A DNA stretch of 64,000 nucleotides from Pseudomonas viridiflava (GCF_900591205.1 NZ_UUPU01000029.1:124001-188000); one strand, 5' to 3'; numbered from the stretch's first letter, positions 27,826 through 37,650 are shown. Translations and numbers: made by a program. Notes: a model not told the origin generated them from the sequence alone.

Positions 27826-29166
27826 ATGAACTCGCTGCAATTCAAAGACCTGCTAATCAACTTCACCACCGAATTCCATTTGCTCTGGAATGACAAAGGC
27901 TCTGGCGCGCATAAGTCAGCCAGCTTCTGGCGCCCTGAAAACTCCGCCAACCACTTGGCCAATTTTTTTTCGTTGGGCGACATAAGCGTTGAAGGCTATA
28001 GCCAGATTAACAATCGCAAAATCGTCGCACTCGTCAGCGATACCAACTCCGTCAACGGTACAGCCCTGCGCCCGCCCGAGCAGTGGGCAGCCGTGTGGAA
28101 TAATCAAGGCTCAAAAGGCTCCGCCGAAGTCTCTGTGTGGCGACCGATTCCGCCTCCCGGCTATGTAGCAATGGGACATGTCTGCAGCGTGGGATACGAG
28201 AGCCCACCCCTCAACACCATACGTTGTGTCAGGGCCGACCTTGTGGTTGCCTCGCACCTGGGGCCAATGATCTGGAACGACAAAGGCAGCCGGGCTCGAG
28301 TGGATTTCAGCGCCTGGGATATCTTCCCGCCTCAAGCAAAGCCTGGCGAAGCCTATCTGGCACCCGGCACATTTTTCGGTATAGACGACTACGCACGGCC
28401 GCACACGCAGGAGCTGGTGCACGCCTTGAGGATAGAGCTGCCGTTACAGATGAATGCTCTCCCGCCCCCACCCGCTCCCAAACACGGCACGCAGCAGCCG
28501 GGGACGCCAATCAACCCAACGATCCACAGTTGCGAGATACCGTGGTTTGCAGTGAGAGACTGGGAGCTCAAACCCATTGAACAATTACAGCTGTCGCCCA
28601 CCTATCGGCTTGAACGCAGCGATCAATACCAGCATATCGGCCTGGGGACCAATAACGCAGAAACCAGCCAGACCTATAACTGGCGCATAGCCAAGGGAGA
28701 AGTTGGCGAAAATTCCCTGATGCTCTCCACCAGCACGGGAATCGAAATGGCCCATGACTGGTTGATCAGATCGCATCTCGCAAAGCCATACTATAGCGCG
28801 CGACTGAACCAAGACTTTGTGCACACGGGCCAATCGTCCAAGGGCTGGACGCAGGCAGCCAGCGCCGACATCGCAGCCTACATTCCAGCCAACAAGACCG
28901 TTGCGGCTTACGTCATCCGTAGCGAATACACATTGCGGCGAACCGATGGCAGCCAATTGGCAGAAACCATCACCTACGTCAACGCAGACCAAGTGTACTT
29001 TCAAGAGTCGCTGCCGGACGAAGCCGAAAGCGGCGATGACCTTGCCGCCCTAGTACCCGTATCGGAATCCGTGCCGCCGGACGAATCACCCGACCCGATA
29101 CCCGAGGTCGATGCAGCCCTAGAGGTAACGCCCGGTGATATCAGCGACGACTCCCTCTTCCTTTAA
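27826..29166 (+). CDS. Vps62-related (DUF946) protein
   Basis: A 446-residue protein with no signal peptide. The N-terminal half has three copies of a W-N-D/N-x-G-S motif (LWNDKGSGAHKSASFWRP, VWNNQGSKGSAEVSVWRP, IWNDKGSRARVDFSAWD), plus PPPGYVAMGHVCSVGYESPP and RCVRADLV, features of the Vps62/DUF946 family known from plants, fungi and some bacteria. The C-terminal half (from about 255) is a different, probably beta-rich region with an acidic, proline-rich tail. GGAGAG precedes ATG at 27826. Base use is less GC-rich than its neighbours and the gene breaks the conserved yibQ-hisF neighbourhood, so it is probably acquired. It overlaps the convergent gene by 48 bases. Function unknown; surface binding or toxin roles are guesses. 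Confidence 0.72.
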   Translation: MNSLQFKDLLINFTTEFHLLWNDKGSGAHKSASFWRPENSANHLANFFSLGDISVEGYSQINNRKIVALVSDTNSVNGTALRPPEQWAAVWNNQGSKGSAEVSVWRPIPPPGYVAMGHVCSVGYESPPLNTIRCVRADLVVASHLGPMIWNDKGSRARVDFSAWDIFPPQAKPGEAYLAPGTFFGIDDYARPHTQELVHALRIELPLQMNALPPPPAPKHGTQQPGTPINPTIHSCEIPWFAVRDWELKPIEQLQLSPTYRLERSDQYQHIGLGTNNAETSQTYNWRIAKGEVGENSLMLSTSTGIEMAHDWLIRSHLAKPYYSARLNQDFVHTGQSSKGWTQAASADIAAYIPANKTVAAYVIRSEYTLRRTDGSQLAETITYVNADQVYFQESLPDEAESGDDLAALVPVSESVPPDESPDPIPEVDAALEVTPGDISDDSLFL

Positions 29167-29874
29167 CTGATCGAGGGCGGCCTGCAGTTTAGCCACCAGC
29201 TCATCCGGCACATTCTTGTTCAGCGCCAGGTACAACTCGGCGCTGTTGAAACGCAGCACGGTCTTGAGCCCGGTCACCCCGACCTGGCGTGCCAGATAAC
29301 GGCCCGCCGGGTCGCCGGTGGCCCACAGGTCGATCTGGCCATCCATCAGCTTTTGCGCGTTGTCCTGGTCGCGCAGCACCACCAGGGGGTTGAGGCCCTG
29401 CTTCTCGAGGGTCTCAGCGATGGCGTCGCCTTTATAGGCGCCGATCTTGTAGCGCCGCGCATGCTCAAGGTCAGCCAGCTGGATTTTACTGTCGGCCTTG
29501 GCCAACATCACCCAGTCATCCGGGCCGATCGGCCCGACCCATTTGAACAACGCCTCGCGATCCGGCAGGCGCGCCATCACGAATACGCCGTAGCCGGGCT
29601 TTTCGAGGGCGAGTTTGTAGATTCGCTCCCAAGGAAAACGCAGGGTCAGGTTGTAGGAAATGCCGGCGCGCTTGAAGGTCTCGCGGACGATATCCACGGC
29701 GATGCCTTCGATGTTCTCTTCCTTGGCGAAATTCTTGCCGTTTTTCGCCATGTTGTAGGGCGGGAAGTTTTCTGTCAGCAACACCAAGGCGGCGTCAGAC
29801 GGTTCTTCGGCGTGGGCCGAACCTGCCAACAGCAAGGAGGTACTGGCGAGGGCGAGCAACAGGGTCTTGAACAT
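29119..29874 (-). CDS. Periplasmic solute-binding protein, amino-acid ABC type (family 3)
   Basis: A 251-residue protein starting MFKTLLLALASTSLLLAGSAHA, a clear signal peptide. The mature part begins LVLLTENFPPYNMAKNGK and has two lobes typical of polar amino-acid binding proteins (GIAVDIVRETFKRAG; PWERIYKLALE). No transporter genes lie beside it, so it may be an orphan binding protein or sensor. ATG at 29874 is preferred to the longer frame from 29937. It sits 66 bases after hisF in the same direction and may be the tail of the his operon. Confidence 0.8.
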   Translation of the reverse strand: MFKTLLLALASTSLLLAGSAHAEEPSDAALVLLTENFPPYNMAKNGKNFAKEENIEGIAVDIVRETFKRAGISYNLTLRFPWERIYKLALEKPGYGVFVMARLPDREALFKWVGPIGPDDWVMLAKADSKIQLADLEHARRYKIGAYKGDAIAETLEKQGLNPLVVLRDQDNAQKLMDGQIDLWATGDPAGRYLARQVGVTGLKTVLRFNSAELYLALNKNVPDELVAKLQAALDQLKEEGVVADITGRYL

Positions 29875-29940
29875 GAAGGCTACCGGAATCCATGGCAAGC
29901 GCAGAGAGTGCCGCGCCCCTGCCATGGTGTCCAGCAACGT

Positions 29941-30711
29941 TTAGCGAACGACGATACCGCGCGCCGCCATGTAGGCTTTGGCCTCAGGAACGGTGTATTC
30001 GCCAAAGTGAAAAATGCTCGCCGCCAGCACTGCGCTGGCGTGGCCTTCGATCACGCCGTCGGCCAGGTGTTGCAGGTTGCCGACGCCGCCTGAAGCGATC
30101 ACCGGAATGCCCAGCGCATCGCTGATGGCGCGGGTCACGCCCAGGTCGAAGCCGTTTTTCATGCCGTCCTGGTCCATGCTGGTCAGCAGGATTTCACCGG
30201 CGCCCAGGCCCTCCATCTTCATCGCCCATTCCACCGCGTCCAGCCCGGTGGGCTTGCGACCGCCGTGGGTGAAGATCTCCCAGCGCGGGGTTTCGCCCGG
30301 GCCGGAGACTTTCTTGGCGTCGATGGCCACCACGATGCATTGCGAGCCGAAATGCTGCGCGGCTTCGCCGACAAACTCCGGGTTGAACACTGCCGCGGTG
30401 TTGATCGAGACCTTGTCCGCGCCGGCGTTGAGCAGGTTGCGGATGTCTTGCACGGTGCGCACGCCACCGCCCACGGTCAGCGGGATAAACACCTGGCTGG
30501 CCATGCGCTCGACGGTATGCAGCGTGGTGTCGCGGCCGTCGACGCTGGCGGTGATGTCGAGAAAGGTAATCTCGTCCGCACCTTGTTCATCGTAGCGACG
30601 GGCGATTTCCACCGGGTCGCCGGCGTCGCGGATGTTCTCGAACTTGACGCCCTTGACCACGCGACCGTTGTCGACGTCCAGGCAAGGGATGATGCGTTTG
30701 GCCAGCGCCAT
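29941..30711 (-). CDS. hisF: Imidazole glycerol phosphate synthase, cyclase subunit
   Basis: A 256-residue (beta/alpha)8 barrel that uses ammonia from HisH and PRFAR to form imidazole glycerol phosphate and AICAR. The first catalytic aspartate is in [15 protein letters not shown]; the second lies in the [10 protein letters not shown] strand. GGVRTVQDI and [13 protein letters not shown] are phosphate-binding loops. Last histidine gene of the minus-strand operon hisB-hisH-DUF2164-hisA-hisF, separated from hisA by a hairpin repeat. Confidence 0.97.
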   Translation of the reverse strand: MALAKRIIPCLDVDNGRVVKGVKFENIRDAGDPVEIARRYDEQGADEITFLDITASVDGRDTTLHTVERMASQVFIPLTVGGGVRTVQDIRNLLNAGADKVSINTAAVFNPEFVGEAAQHFGSQCIVVAIDAKKVSGPGETPRWEIFTHGGRKPTGLDAVEWAMKMEGLGAGEILLTSMDQDGMKNGFDLGVTRAISDALGIPVIASGGVGNLQHLADGVIEGHASAVLAASIFHFGEYTVPEAKAYMAARGIVVR

Positions 30712-30730
30712 GGGCTTATCTCCGATAAGA

Positions 30731-30797
30731 GTTGCAAGCTTTGAGCTACAAGCTGCAAGTTAAAGCAGAGCTGCTTTTACTTGCAGCTTGCGGCTTA
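30731..30797. repeat. AGCTGCAAG-type hairpin repeat between hisA and hisF
   Basis: Arms at 30750-30768 and 30771-30789 form a 19-bp stem with a matched T-T bulge and only a 2-base loop. Shorter CAAGCT copies continue to both sides. The element reaches into the hisA stop codon. It belongs to the CAAGCTTGCAGC repeat class seen between Pseudomonas genes and is distinct from the REP pairs. Confidence 0.7.
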
Positions 30798-31544
30798 CGA
30801 CTTGGAGTTGGCAGCGTAGCCATCACACAAAGCCTGAGCCTCGGACACATCCAACGTGCCCTCATAAATCGCGCGGCCCGTAATGGCGCCTATGATGCCT
30901 GGCGCCTTGGCGTCCAGCAGCGATTTGATGTCGCCCAGGTTGTGAATACCCCCGGAGGCGATCACCGGAATTCGGGTAGCCGCCGCCAGCGCAGCGGTGA
31001 ACGGCACATTGCAGCCCTGCATCATGCCGTCTTTGGCGATGTCGGTATAAACGATGGCGGACACGCCGTCGGCTTCGAACTGCTTGGCCAGGTCGATCAC
31101 CTGCACGGTGCTGATTTCAGCCCAGCCGTCGGTGGCCACGAAACCGTCTTTGGCGTCCAGGCCAACGATGACCTTGCCCGGGAAAGCGCGGCAGGCTTCG
31201 GCGACGAAGGCTGGGTCTTTCACGGCTTTGGTGCCGATGATCACGTAGCTCACGCCGGCTTTGACGTAGTGCTCGATGGTTTCCAGGGAGCGAATCCCGC
31301 CGCCGATCTGGATCGGCAGGTTCGGGTAGCGCTTGGCGATTGCGGTGACCACTTCGCCATTGACCGGCTGGCCTTCGAAGGCGCCGTTCAAGTCCACCAG
31401 ATGCAGACGACGGCAACCACCTTCCACCCATTTGGCAGCCATGCTCACCGGGTCATCGGAGAACACGGTGGAGTCTTCCATACGGCCCTGGCGCAGACGT
31501 ACGCAGGCGCCGTCCTTGAGATCAATAGCGGGGATAATGAGCAT
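30795..31544 (-). CDS. hisA: ProFAR isomerase
   Basis: A 249-residue (beta/alpha)8 barrel, the fourth step of histidine synthesis. Motifs are [17 protein letters not shown] with the catalytic aspartate, [14 protein letters not shown], the second-half [14 protein letters not shown], and [13 protein letters not shown]. It lies between the DUF2164 gene and hisF, with hairpin repeats on both sides. Confidence 0.97.
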   Translation of the reverse strand: MLIIPAIDLKDGACVRLRQGRMEDSTVFSDDPVSMAAKWVEGGCRRLHLVDLNGAFEGQPVNGEVVTAIAKRYPNLPIQIGGGIRSLETIEHYVKAGVSYVIIGTKAVKDPAFVAEACRAFPGKVIVGLDAKDGFVATDGWAEISTVQVIDLAKQFEADGVSAIVYTDIAKDGMMQGCNVPFTAALAAATRIPVIASGGIHNLGDIKSLLDAKAPGIIGAITGRAIYEGTLDVSEAQALCDGYAANSKS

Positions 31545-31565
31545 GCTTTTTCCTTCGTCAAAAGA

Positions 31566-31652
31566 GTTGCAAGCTGCAAGCTATAAGCTGCAAGCAAGCA
31601 CGCGTATCAATTCTTGCAGCTTGGCGCTTGAAGCTTTCAGCTGCTCTTTTCA
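31566..31652. repeat. AGCTGCAAG-type hairpin repeat between DUF2164 gene and hisA
   Basis: The left block is built of CAAGCTGCAAGC units at 31567-31595 and the right block of CTTGCAGCTTGGCGCTTG units from 31613. They can pair into an imperfect long stem. The right arm runs over the last codons of the DUF2164 gene. Same class as the repeat at 30731-30797. Confidence 0.65.
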
Positions 31653-31897
31653 AGCGACCACAAGTCACTCTCGATGCTTTCGAACCTTTCTTTAAGGAGC
31701 GTCTGCGTATCGAAAATCGCCTTGTTGTAATAGTGCGGAGCCACTTCGGTGGTGAACAGTTCGAGAATCTCGGCGACCTCGAACGAACCCAGCTTGAGCT
31801 CGAAGCGATCTTCCATGAACCGCTTGATCTTGAGGGTAGCCTCACTCTCCTGCTCGGGAGTGAGGCTCAAGACCGGCTGCTTCGGCTTCTTGGCCAT
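31637..31897 (-). CDS. DUF2164 family small protein
   Basis: An 86-residue soluble protein, LSLTPEQESEATLKIKRFM, with ELKLGSFEVAEILELF and a C-terminal helix LLKERFESIESDL; this matches DUF2164, function unknown. Its ATG follows the hisH stop directly (31898), so it is translated within the his operon. The same gene sits inside the his operon in other Pseudomonas, which makes a link to histidine synthesis possible but untested. Confidence 0.85.
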   Translation of the reverse strand: MAKKPKQPVLSLTPEQESEATLKIKRFMEDRFELKLGSFEVAEILELFTTEVAPHYYNKAIFDTQTLLKERFESIESDLWSLEKSS

Positions 31898-32536
31898 TTA
31901 CCAGCGCCCATCCCAGGCAGCGAAGTTCTGCAGCAATTGCAGGCCATGGGTATGGCTCTTCTCCGGGTGGAACTGCACGGCAAACCGCGAGCCTTCGGCC
32001 AGCGCTGCGGCGAAGTCGACGCCATAGTGCCCGCCACCCACCACCTGGCGCGGGTTACCGGCGGCGATGTAGTAGCTGTGCACGAAGTAGAAACGCGCCA
32101 TGTCCGGGATTTCGTGCCACAACGGGTGGTCGACGGTGCGGCGCACCTCGTTCCAGCCCATGTGCGGAACTTTGAGGTGTTCGCCGTCTTCGTGCAGGTT
32201 TTTGCCGAAGAACTTCACCTGGCCTGGAAACAGGCCGATGCAGTCGACACCGTCGTTTTCTTCACTGCTGTCGAGCAAGGCTTGCATGCCTACGCAGATC
32301 CCGAGGAACGGGCGGTCCTGGCTGACTTCACGCACCAGGCTGTCAAAGCCCAGGCGGCGAATTTCGGCCATGCAATCGCGAATCGCGCCAACCCCGGGGA
32401 ATACCACGCGGTCGGCTTCACGAATCACGTTGGCATCGCTGGTGATCAGCACCTTGCCGGCACCTACGTGCTCGAGGGCCTTGGCCACCGAGTGCAGGTT
32501 ACCCATGCCGTAGTCGATAACCGCGACCGTCTGCAT
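31898..32536 (-). CDS. hisH: Imidazole glycerol phosphate synthase, glutaminase subunit
   Basis: A 212-residue class I glutamine amidotransferase that feeds ammonia to HisF. The triad is intact: the cysteine in [12 protein letters not shown] and the His/Glu pair in [14 protein letters not shown]. The oxyanion segment VFPGVGA is near residue 50. Its ATG at 32536 overlaps the final base of the hisB stop. Confidence 0.97.
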   Translation of the reverse strand: MQTVAVIDYGMGNLHSVAKALEHVGAGKVLITSDANVIREADRVVFPGVGAIRDCMAEIRRLGFDSLVREVSQDRPFLGICVGMQALLDSSEENDGVDCIGLFPGQVKFFGKNLHEDGEHLKVPHMGWNEVRRTVDHPLWHEIPDMARFYFVHSYYIAAGNPRQVVGGGHYGVDFAAALAEGSRFAVQFHPEKSHTHGLQLLQNFAAWDGRW

Positions 32537-33129
32537 TACAGAACGCCCTTGGTGGAGGGCATTTGCCCGGCCATACGGTCATCCAGCTCCACCGCCATGC
32601 GCAGCGCACGGCCGAAAGCCTTGAACACGGTTTCGATCTGGTGGTGGGTGTTGGTGCCGCGCAGGTTGTCGATGTGCAGGCTGACGAGTGCGTGGTTGAC
32701 GAAACCCTGGAAAAACTCCTGGAACAAGTCGACATCGAAGCCGCCCACGGTGGCGCGGGTGTACGGCACGTGCATCTGCAAGCCCGGGCGGCCGGAGAAG
32801 TCGATGACCACACGCGACAGCGCTTCGTCCAGCGGGACATAGGCGTGGCCGTAGCGACGGATGCCTTTTTTGTCGCCGATGGCTTTGGCAAATGCCTGGC
32901 CGAGGGTGATGCCTACGTCTTCCACCGTGTGGTGGTCGTCGATATGCAGGTCGCCCTTGCTGACGATATCCAGGTCGATCAGCCCGTGACGGGCGATCTG
33001 GTCCAGCATGTGCTCAAGAAAAGGTACACCGATATCAAATCGGGCCTTTCCGGTGCCATCCAGGTTGATCGAGGCTTTGATCTGGGTTTCCAGAGTGTCG
33101 CGCTCGACGGACGCCTTACGTTCGGCCAT
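32536..33129 (-). CDS. hisB: Imidazoleglycerol-phosphate dehydratase
   Basis: A 197-residue monofunctional HisB, without the phosphatase domain of the E. coli enzyme. Manganese ligands occur in the repeated motifs [27 protein letters not shown] and the later [19 protein letters not shown], quoted as [15 protein letters not shown] at 33129 is preferred over an in-frame GTG just before it. It is the first gene of the his operon here. Confidence 0.96.
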   Translation of the reverse strand: MAERKASVERDTLETQIKASINLDGTGKARFDIGVPFLEHMLDQIARHGLIDLDIVSKGDLHIDDHHTVEDVGITLGQAFAKAIGDKKGIRRYGHAYVPLDEALSRVVIDFSGRPGLQMHVPYTRATVGGFDVDLFQEFFQGFVNHALVSLHIDNLRGTNTHHQIETVFKAFGRALRMAVELDDRMAGQMPSTKGVL

Positions 33130-33315
33130 CACCAGCTCCGCAAAATCATTGGGCGAAAAAGGCAGCCATTATAGGGGCGCGGGCGCTAAACAGAAACATC
33201 GGAGGGGATAAGACTGACGAGTTGAAGCGAGGAATGTCGGGGATAGACATGTGCGTACAAGTCGGCGCTCCAGGATGGTGCGCGGGACCGATATCTAAAG
33301 ACGGGTGAAGATCAA

Positions 33316-33421
33316 GTGTAGGAGCTGGCTTGCCTGCGATGTAGACGCCTCGGTATTTCTGTTACACCGAGGCGATGCTATCGCAGGCAAGCCAGCTCCC
33401 ACACAAGCCCGGCTCCCACAG
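33316..33421. repeat. REP pair upstream of hisB / downstream of OFA transporter
   Basis: Arms at 33320-33340 and 33380-33400 (core GGAGCTGGCTTGCCTGC) are inverted. An extra half-unit CCCGGCTCCCACAGG follows at about 33407-33421. Nothing else is visible in the 319 bases between hisB and the transporter gene. Confidence 0.75.
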
Positions 33422-33448
33422 GAACCGGGCTCAACCACTACAGCGGTG

Positions 33449-35110
33449 TTAGTGGAACAATACCGCGGTCTTCTGCAGGGTCACCCACACACCCCACGCC
33501 AACGGAATACCCACCACCAGCCAGGCTGCAATCGCCAAAGGTTTGCTGCCGGCAGAGGCTTTCCACTCCAGGGAAGTGGACGCATCAGCCCCTTTGTCAT
33601 GACCCAGCGCCTGCTCGGCGGCCAGTTCGGCGTCGGTCATGAAGTACTTGTCGGCTACCGGGCGAACCAGCAGGTTGCAGATGAAGCCCAGCACCAGCAG
33701 GCCCGCGAGGATGTACAAGGTGATGTCATAGGCCGCAGCGCGTTCAACGCCGATGCTCAACTGATACTCACGCAGGTAGTTCACCAGCACCGGGCCCAAC
33801 ACGCCGGCAGCCGCCCATGCGGTCAACAGGCGACCATGGATCGCGCCGACCATCTGGGTGCCGAACAGGTCGGCCAGGTAAGCCGGAACGGTCGCAAAAC
33901 CACCGCCGTACATCGACAGGATGATGCAGAACGCCGCCACGAACAGCGCCACGTTGCCCAGGTGGCCCAGGTTCGGGATCAGCGCATACAGGGCAAAGCC
34001 CAGGGCGAAGAACACGAAGTAGGTGTTTTTACGGCCCAGGTAGTCGGAGAACGACGCCCAGAAGAACCGGCCACCGATGTTGAACAGGCTCAGCAGGCCG
34101 GTGAAGCCCGCCGCAATGGCAGCAATTGAGGCCAACTGCCCGGCGTCCAGTTGACCAAACGGCACATCCACACCCAGCAACTTGCCGCCGAACACTTCCT
34201 GCAGCAGTGGCGAAGCCATGCCGAGGATGCCGATACCGGCGGATACGTTCAGGCACAGCACCAGCCATACCAGGCGGAATTGTGGGGTTTTCCACGCCAC
34301 GTTCACGTGCACGTGACGGTGGGTAATCATCGCGTTGCTGGCTTTTTTCGCCGGGGCGGTCCAGCCCTCAGGCTTCCAGCCGGTCGGCGGCACGCGGTAC
34401 AGCAGTGCGCCGCCGATCATGAACACGAAGTAGATCGCCGCCATCACCGCAAAGCTCTGCCACACGCCCACGCTGGTCGGCGTGGCGAAGTGGCCCATCA
34501 GCGCTGCGGCCAGAGGAGCACCGACCATCGCGCCGCCGCCGAAGCCCATGATCGCCATGCCGGTGGCCATGCCGCGCTTGTCCGGGAACCACTTGATCAG
34601 GGTCGACACGGGCGAGATATAGCCCAGGCCCAGGCCGATACCGCCAATGACCCCGGAGCCGATCCACATCAGCCAGATCTGGTGGGTATAGATACCCAAC
34701 GCCGAGATCAGCAGGCCGCCGCACCAGCACAATGCCGACACTACGCCGGCCTTACGTGGCCCGGCATGTTCCAGCCAGCCGCCCCAGATCGCTGCCGAGC
34801 AGCCCAGGAAGATGAAGAACAGGGTGTAGATCCAGCCCAGCATGGAGATGGGCCAGTCGCATTGCGACGAGAAGACTTGGGCGATAAACCCCATGTCCGG
34901 CGCGCAGGCGAGCGGTTTGGTGATACCCAGCGCCTTGGACAGTGGCAGCCAGAACACCGAGAAGCCGTAGGCCATGCCGATGCACAGGTGGATGGCCAAG
35001 GCGGCCGGTGGAACCAGCCAGCGGTTGAAGCCGGGCTTGGCGATAATGCGTTCCTTGGACAGGAACGCAGGCTGCGCGGCGCTATGGCCGGCCGCAGTGC
35101 TAGTGCTCAT
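33449..35110 (-). CDS. MFS transporter, oxalate/formate antiporter (OFA) family
   Basis: A 553-residue inner-membrane carrier with 12 or more hydrophobic helices. OFA-like features are HLCIGMAYGFSVFWLPLSKA in the first helix, WIYTLFFIFLGCSAAIWGGW, and the MFS loop WFPDKRGMATGMAIMGFGGG. The tail ends in two hydrophobic stretches with a charged linker between. Substrate is unknown; monocarboxylates such as oxalate, formate or pyruvate are typical for the family. It is divergent from asmA. The region before its start (35111-35350) shows no clear operator. Confidence 0.82.
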   Translation of the reverse strand: MSTSTAAGHSAAQPAFLSKERIIAKPGFNRWLVPPAALAIHLCIGMAYGFSVFWLPLSKALGITKPLACAPDMGFIAQVFSSQCDWPISMLGWIYTLFFIFLGCSAAIWGGWLEHAGPRKAGVVSALCWCGGLLISALGIYTHQIWLMWIGSGVIGGIGLGLGYISPVSTLIKWFPDKRGMATGMAIMGFGGGAMVGAPLAAALMGHFATPTSVGVWQSFAVMAAIYFVFMIGGALLYRVPPTGWKPEGWTAPAKKASNAMITHRHVHVNVAWKTPQFRLVWLVLCLNVSAGIGILGMASPLLQEVFGGKLLGVDVPFGQLDAGQLASIAAIAAGFTGLLSLFNIGGRFFWASFSDYLGRKNTYFVFFALGFALYALIPNLGHLGNVALFVAAFCIILSMYGGGFATVPAYLADLFGTQMVGAIHGRLLTAWAAAGVLGPVLVNYLREYQLSIGVERAAAYDITLYILAGLLVLGFICNLLVRPVADKYFMTDAELAAEQALGHDKGADASTSLEWKASAGSKPLAIAAWLVVGIPLAWGVWVTLQKTAVLFH

Positions 35111-35368
35111 TGGTGTTTCCCCCAGTTATTGGTATGCGTCCGTCAGGCGCTCTCTCCCTCGGCCTTGCACGCAAAGCGTTGGCCGTTGTTGTTGAGTAAA
35201 GCTCCATTTTGGCGCGACGATACGTCGCAGAAGGCGGACGAACACGCAGAGATTAGCACCAGTGGATGACAGAAAAACCAAACTGATATCACTTTTTTCA
35301 GTAAATCGTCTTTTCCTGACGCCAAAATTCTGTTCCCTCGCCTTGGATACAATGTAACGATCGGTGAA

Positions 35369-35396
35369 CTGACGCCGACTGTCGGCGCGTTATACT
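35369..35396 (+). promoter_or_regulatory. Sigma-70-type promoter of the asmA-mutY-yggX operon
   Basis: CTGACG and TATACT are spaced by 16 bases, about 35 bases before the asmA ATG. It is the best housekeeping promoter in the 326-base divergent gap 35111-35436. Confidence 0.5.
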
Positions 35397-35436
35397 CTGC
35401 GGCTAAATTTTGAAATCGACATACAAGGACTCGCCC

Positions 35437-37650
35437 ATGAAAGCGTTCGGCAAAATCCTGGGTCTGGTACTTCTCGGGCTGTTGCTGATCATTGTGGCTC
35501 TGGGTTTTGCCCTGACCCACCTCTTCGATCCCAACGACTATAAAGACGAGATTCGCCAGATAGCCCGCGACAAGGCCCACATCGAGCTGACGCTCAATGG
35601 CGATATCGGCTGGAGCCTGTTCCCCTGGCTGGGCCTTGAATTGCACGAAGCCAGCGTCGCAACGCTGACCAACCCGACCCAGCCGTTTGCCGACCTGCAG
35701 ATGCTCGGCCTGTCTGTGCGCGTGCTGCCGCTGCTGCGCCGCGAAGTGCAGATGAGCGACGTGCGTGTCGAGGGCCTCAACCTGCGCCTGAACCGCGATA
35801 AACAAGGCCATGGCAACTGGGAAGACATCGGCAAGAACGTCACCGTGGCGACCACCACCGGCACCCCTGCTCCGGCAGAGCAGCCTGAGGCACAGGAACC
35901 GAAAAAGCCGTCAAAACCGATCCGCCTGGACATCGACAGCCTGACCGTCAACAACGCCCGCGTTGAATACAACGATGAACTGACCGGCAAGCAATTCAGC
36001 GCCGAAAGCATCCAGTTGAGCGCCGGCGCCGTGCACGAAGGCGCCAGTATTCCGGTGAAGCTCACCGCATTTTTCGGCAGTAACCAGCCGGTGATGCGCG
36101 TCAAGACCGAGCTCAACGGCAACCTGCGCATTCAACGCGCCCTCAAGCGCTACCAGTTCGAAGATATGAAAGTCACTGGCGAAGCCACGGGCGAGCCGCT
36201 GCAAGGCAAGACTGTGACCTTCTCCACCCAGGGCCAACTGCTGGTGGACCAGGCGGCCAATATCGCCGAATGGACCAACCTGAAGCTGTCCGCCAACCTG
36301 CTGCGCGCCCTGGGCGAGCTGAAGGTCAACGACCTGGACAAGACCCCGCAACTCAGCGGCGCCCTGTCCATCGCCCAGTTTGACCTGGCCAAGTTCCTCG
36401 ACAGCGTGGGCCACCCATTGCCGCCGATGGCCGAGGGCAGCCTGAGCAAGGTCGAGCTGGTCAGCCGCCTCAAGGGCACGCCGACCAGCCTGGCGCTGGA
36501 AGACCTGAACCTGAAGCTCGATGGCAGCACCTTCACCGGTCGCGTCGCGGTGGATGATTTTGCCAAGCAATCCTTGCGCGTGCAGCTCAAGGGCGACACC
36601 TTCAACGCCGACAACTACCTGCCGGCCAAGTCCGAATCCGCCAAAGGCGCGGCCGCCGCCCGCCAGGCCGAAGTGCAGAACAGCGAAGCCGGCGCCATGG
36701 CCGCCGGCGGCACCACACCGCTGCCGGACGCACCGACCAAAGGCGCATGGAGCACCGACAAGCTGCTGCCCCTGACCCGCCTGCGCACGCTCGACGTCAA
36801 TGCCGACCTCGCTTTCGGACAGTTGACCCTGAGCAAACTGCCGATCCAGAACGCCGCCTTGAAGGCGTCCGGCGCGGATGGCCAGCTTAAGCTCGACACC
36901 CTCAGCGGCGGCCTCTACAACGGTACGTTCCAGGCCAACGGCAGCCTCGACGTGCGCCAGGACATCCCGGTATTGGCGCTGCAAAGCCATATCAAGCAAG
37001 TACCGGTCGAACGCATCCTGCAAGCCCAGGGGCAAACCCCGCCGGTGAAAGGCCAGATCACCCTCGACAGCAACCTGAGCGGGCGTGGCAACAGCCAAAA
37101 GGCGCTGATCGACAGCCTCAACGGCACGGCCAGTTTCGTGATCAACAACGGCGTGTTGCTTAACGCCAACCTTGAGCAACAACTGTGCACCGGCATCGCC
37201 TTGCTCAACCGCAAGACCCTGAGCAGCACGCCGCAAGGCAAGGACACGCCGTTCCAGGAACTGCGCGGTAACCTGACCTTGCGTAACGGCGTGGCGAGCA
37301 ACCCCGACCTGAAAGTGCGAATCCCGGGCCTGACGGTCAACGGCAACGGTGATATCGACCTGCGCGTGCTGGGCATGGATTACCGCGTCGGCATCATCGT
37401 CGAAGGCGACCAGCGCGATACGCCGGATCCGGCTTGCCAGGTCGGCGCCAACTTCCAGAACATCGAAGTCCCGTTGCGCTGCCGTGGCCCGCTGGAGCTG
37501 GGCGCCAAGGCGTGCCGCCTGGACAAGGACGGCCTGAGCCAGGTCGCGATCAAGGCGGCCGGCAACAAGCTCAGCGAGAAGCTGGAAGAGAAACTCGACA
37601 AGGTTAACCCGCAGTTGAAAGACGCTCTGAAGGGCCTGTTTAAACGATGA
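35437..37650 (+). CDS. AsmA family outer-membrane biogenesis/lipid-transport protein
   Basis: A 737-residue protein anchored by one N-terminal helix (MKAFGKILGLVLLGLLLIIV). The AsmA N-terminal domain follows, with DPNDYKDEIRQ and LNGDIGWSLFPWLGLEL, then a long beta-rich groove-like body and the AsmA_2 C-terminal part (NGNGDIDLRVLGMDYRVGI). The middle holds a flexible A/T/P-rich stretch near 405-435. AsmA-type proteins are bridge-like phospholipid carriers across the periplasm. ATG at 35437 is taken, with AAGGA seven bases upstream, over an upstream TTG. The stop overlaps mutY by 4 bases. Confidence 0.88.
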   Translation: MKAFGKILGLVLLGLLLIIVALGFALTHLFDPNDYKDEIRQIARDKAHIELTLNGDIGWSLFPWLGLELHEASVATLTNPTQPFADLQMLGLSVRVLPLLRREVQMSDVRVEGLNLRLNRDKQGHGNWEDIGKNVTVATTTGTPAPAEQPEAQEPKKPSKPIRLDIDSLTVNNARVEYNDELTGKQFSAESIQLSAGAVHEGASIPVKLTAFFGSNQPVMRVKTELNGNLRIQRALKRYQFEDMKVTGEATGEPLQGKTVTFSTQGQLLVDQAANIAEWTNLKLSANLLRALGELKVNDLDKTPQLSGALSIAQFDLAKFLDSVGHPLPPMAEGSLSKVELVSRLKGTPTSLALEDLNLKLDGSTFTGRVAVDDFAKQSLRVQLKGDTFNADNYLPAKSESAKGAAAARQAEVQNSEAGAMAAGGTTPLPDAPTKGAWSTDKLLPLTRLRTLDVNADLAFGQLTLSKLPIQNAALKASGADGQLKLDTLSGGLYNGTFQANGSLDVRQDIPVLALQSHIKQVPVERILQAQGQTPPVKGQITLDSNLSGRGNSQKALIDSLNGTASFVINNGVLLNANLEQQLCTGIALLNRKTLSSTPQGKDTPFQELRGNLTLRNGVASNPDLKVRIPGLTVNGNGDIDLRVLGMDYRVGIIVEGDQRDTPDPACQVGANFQNIEVPLRCRGPLELGAKACRLDKDGLSQVAIKAAGNKLSEKLEEKLDKVNPQLKDALKGLFKR

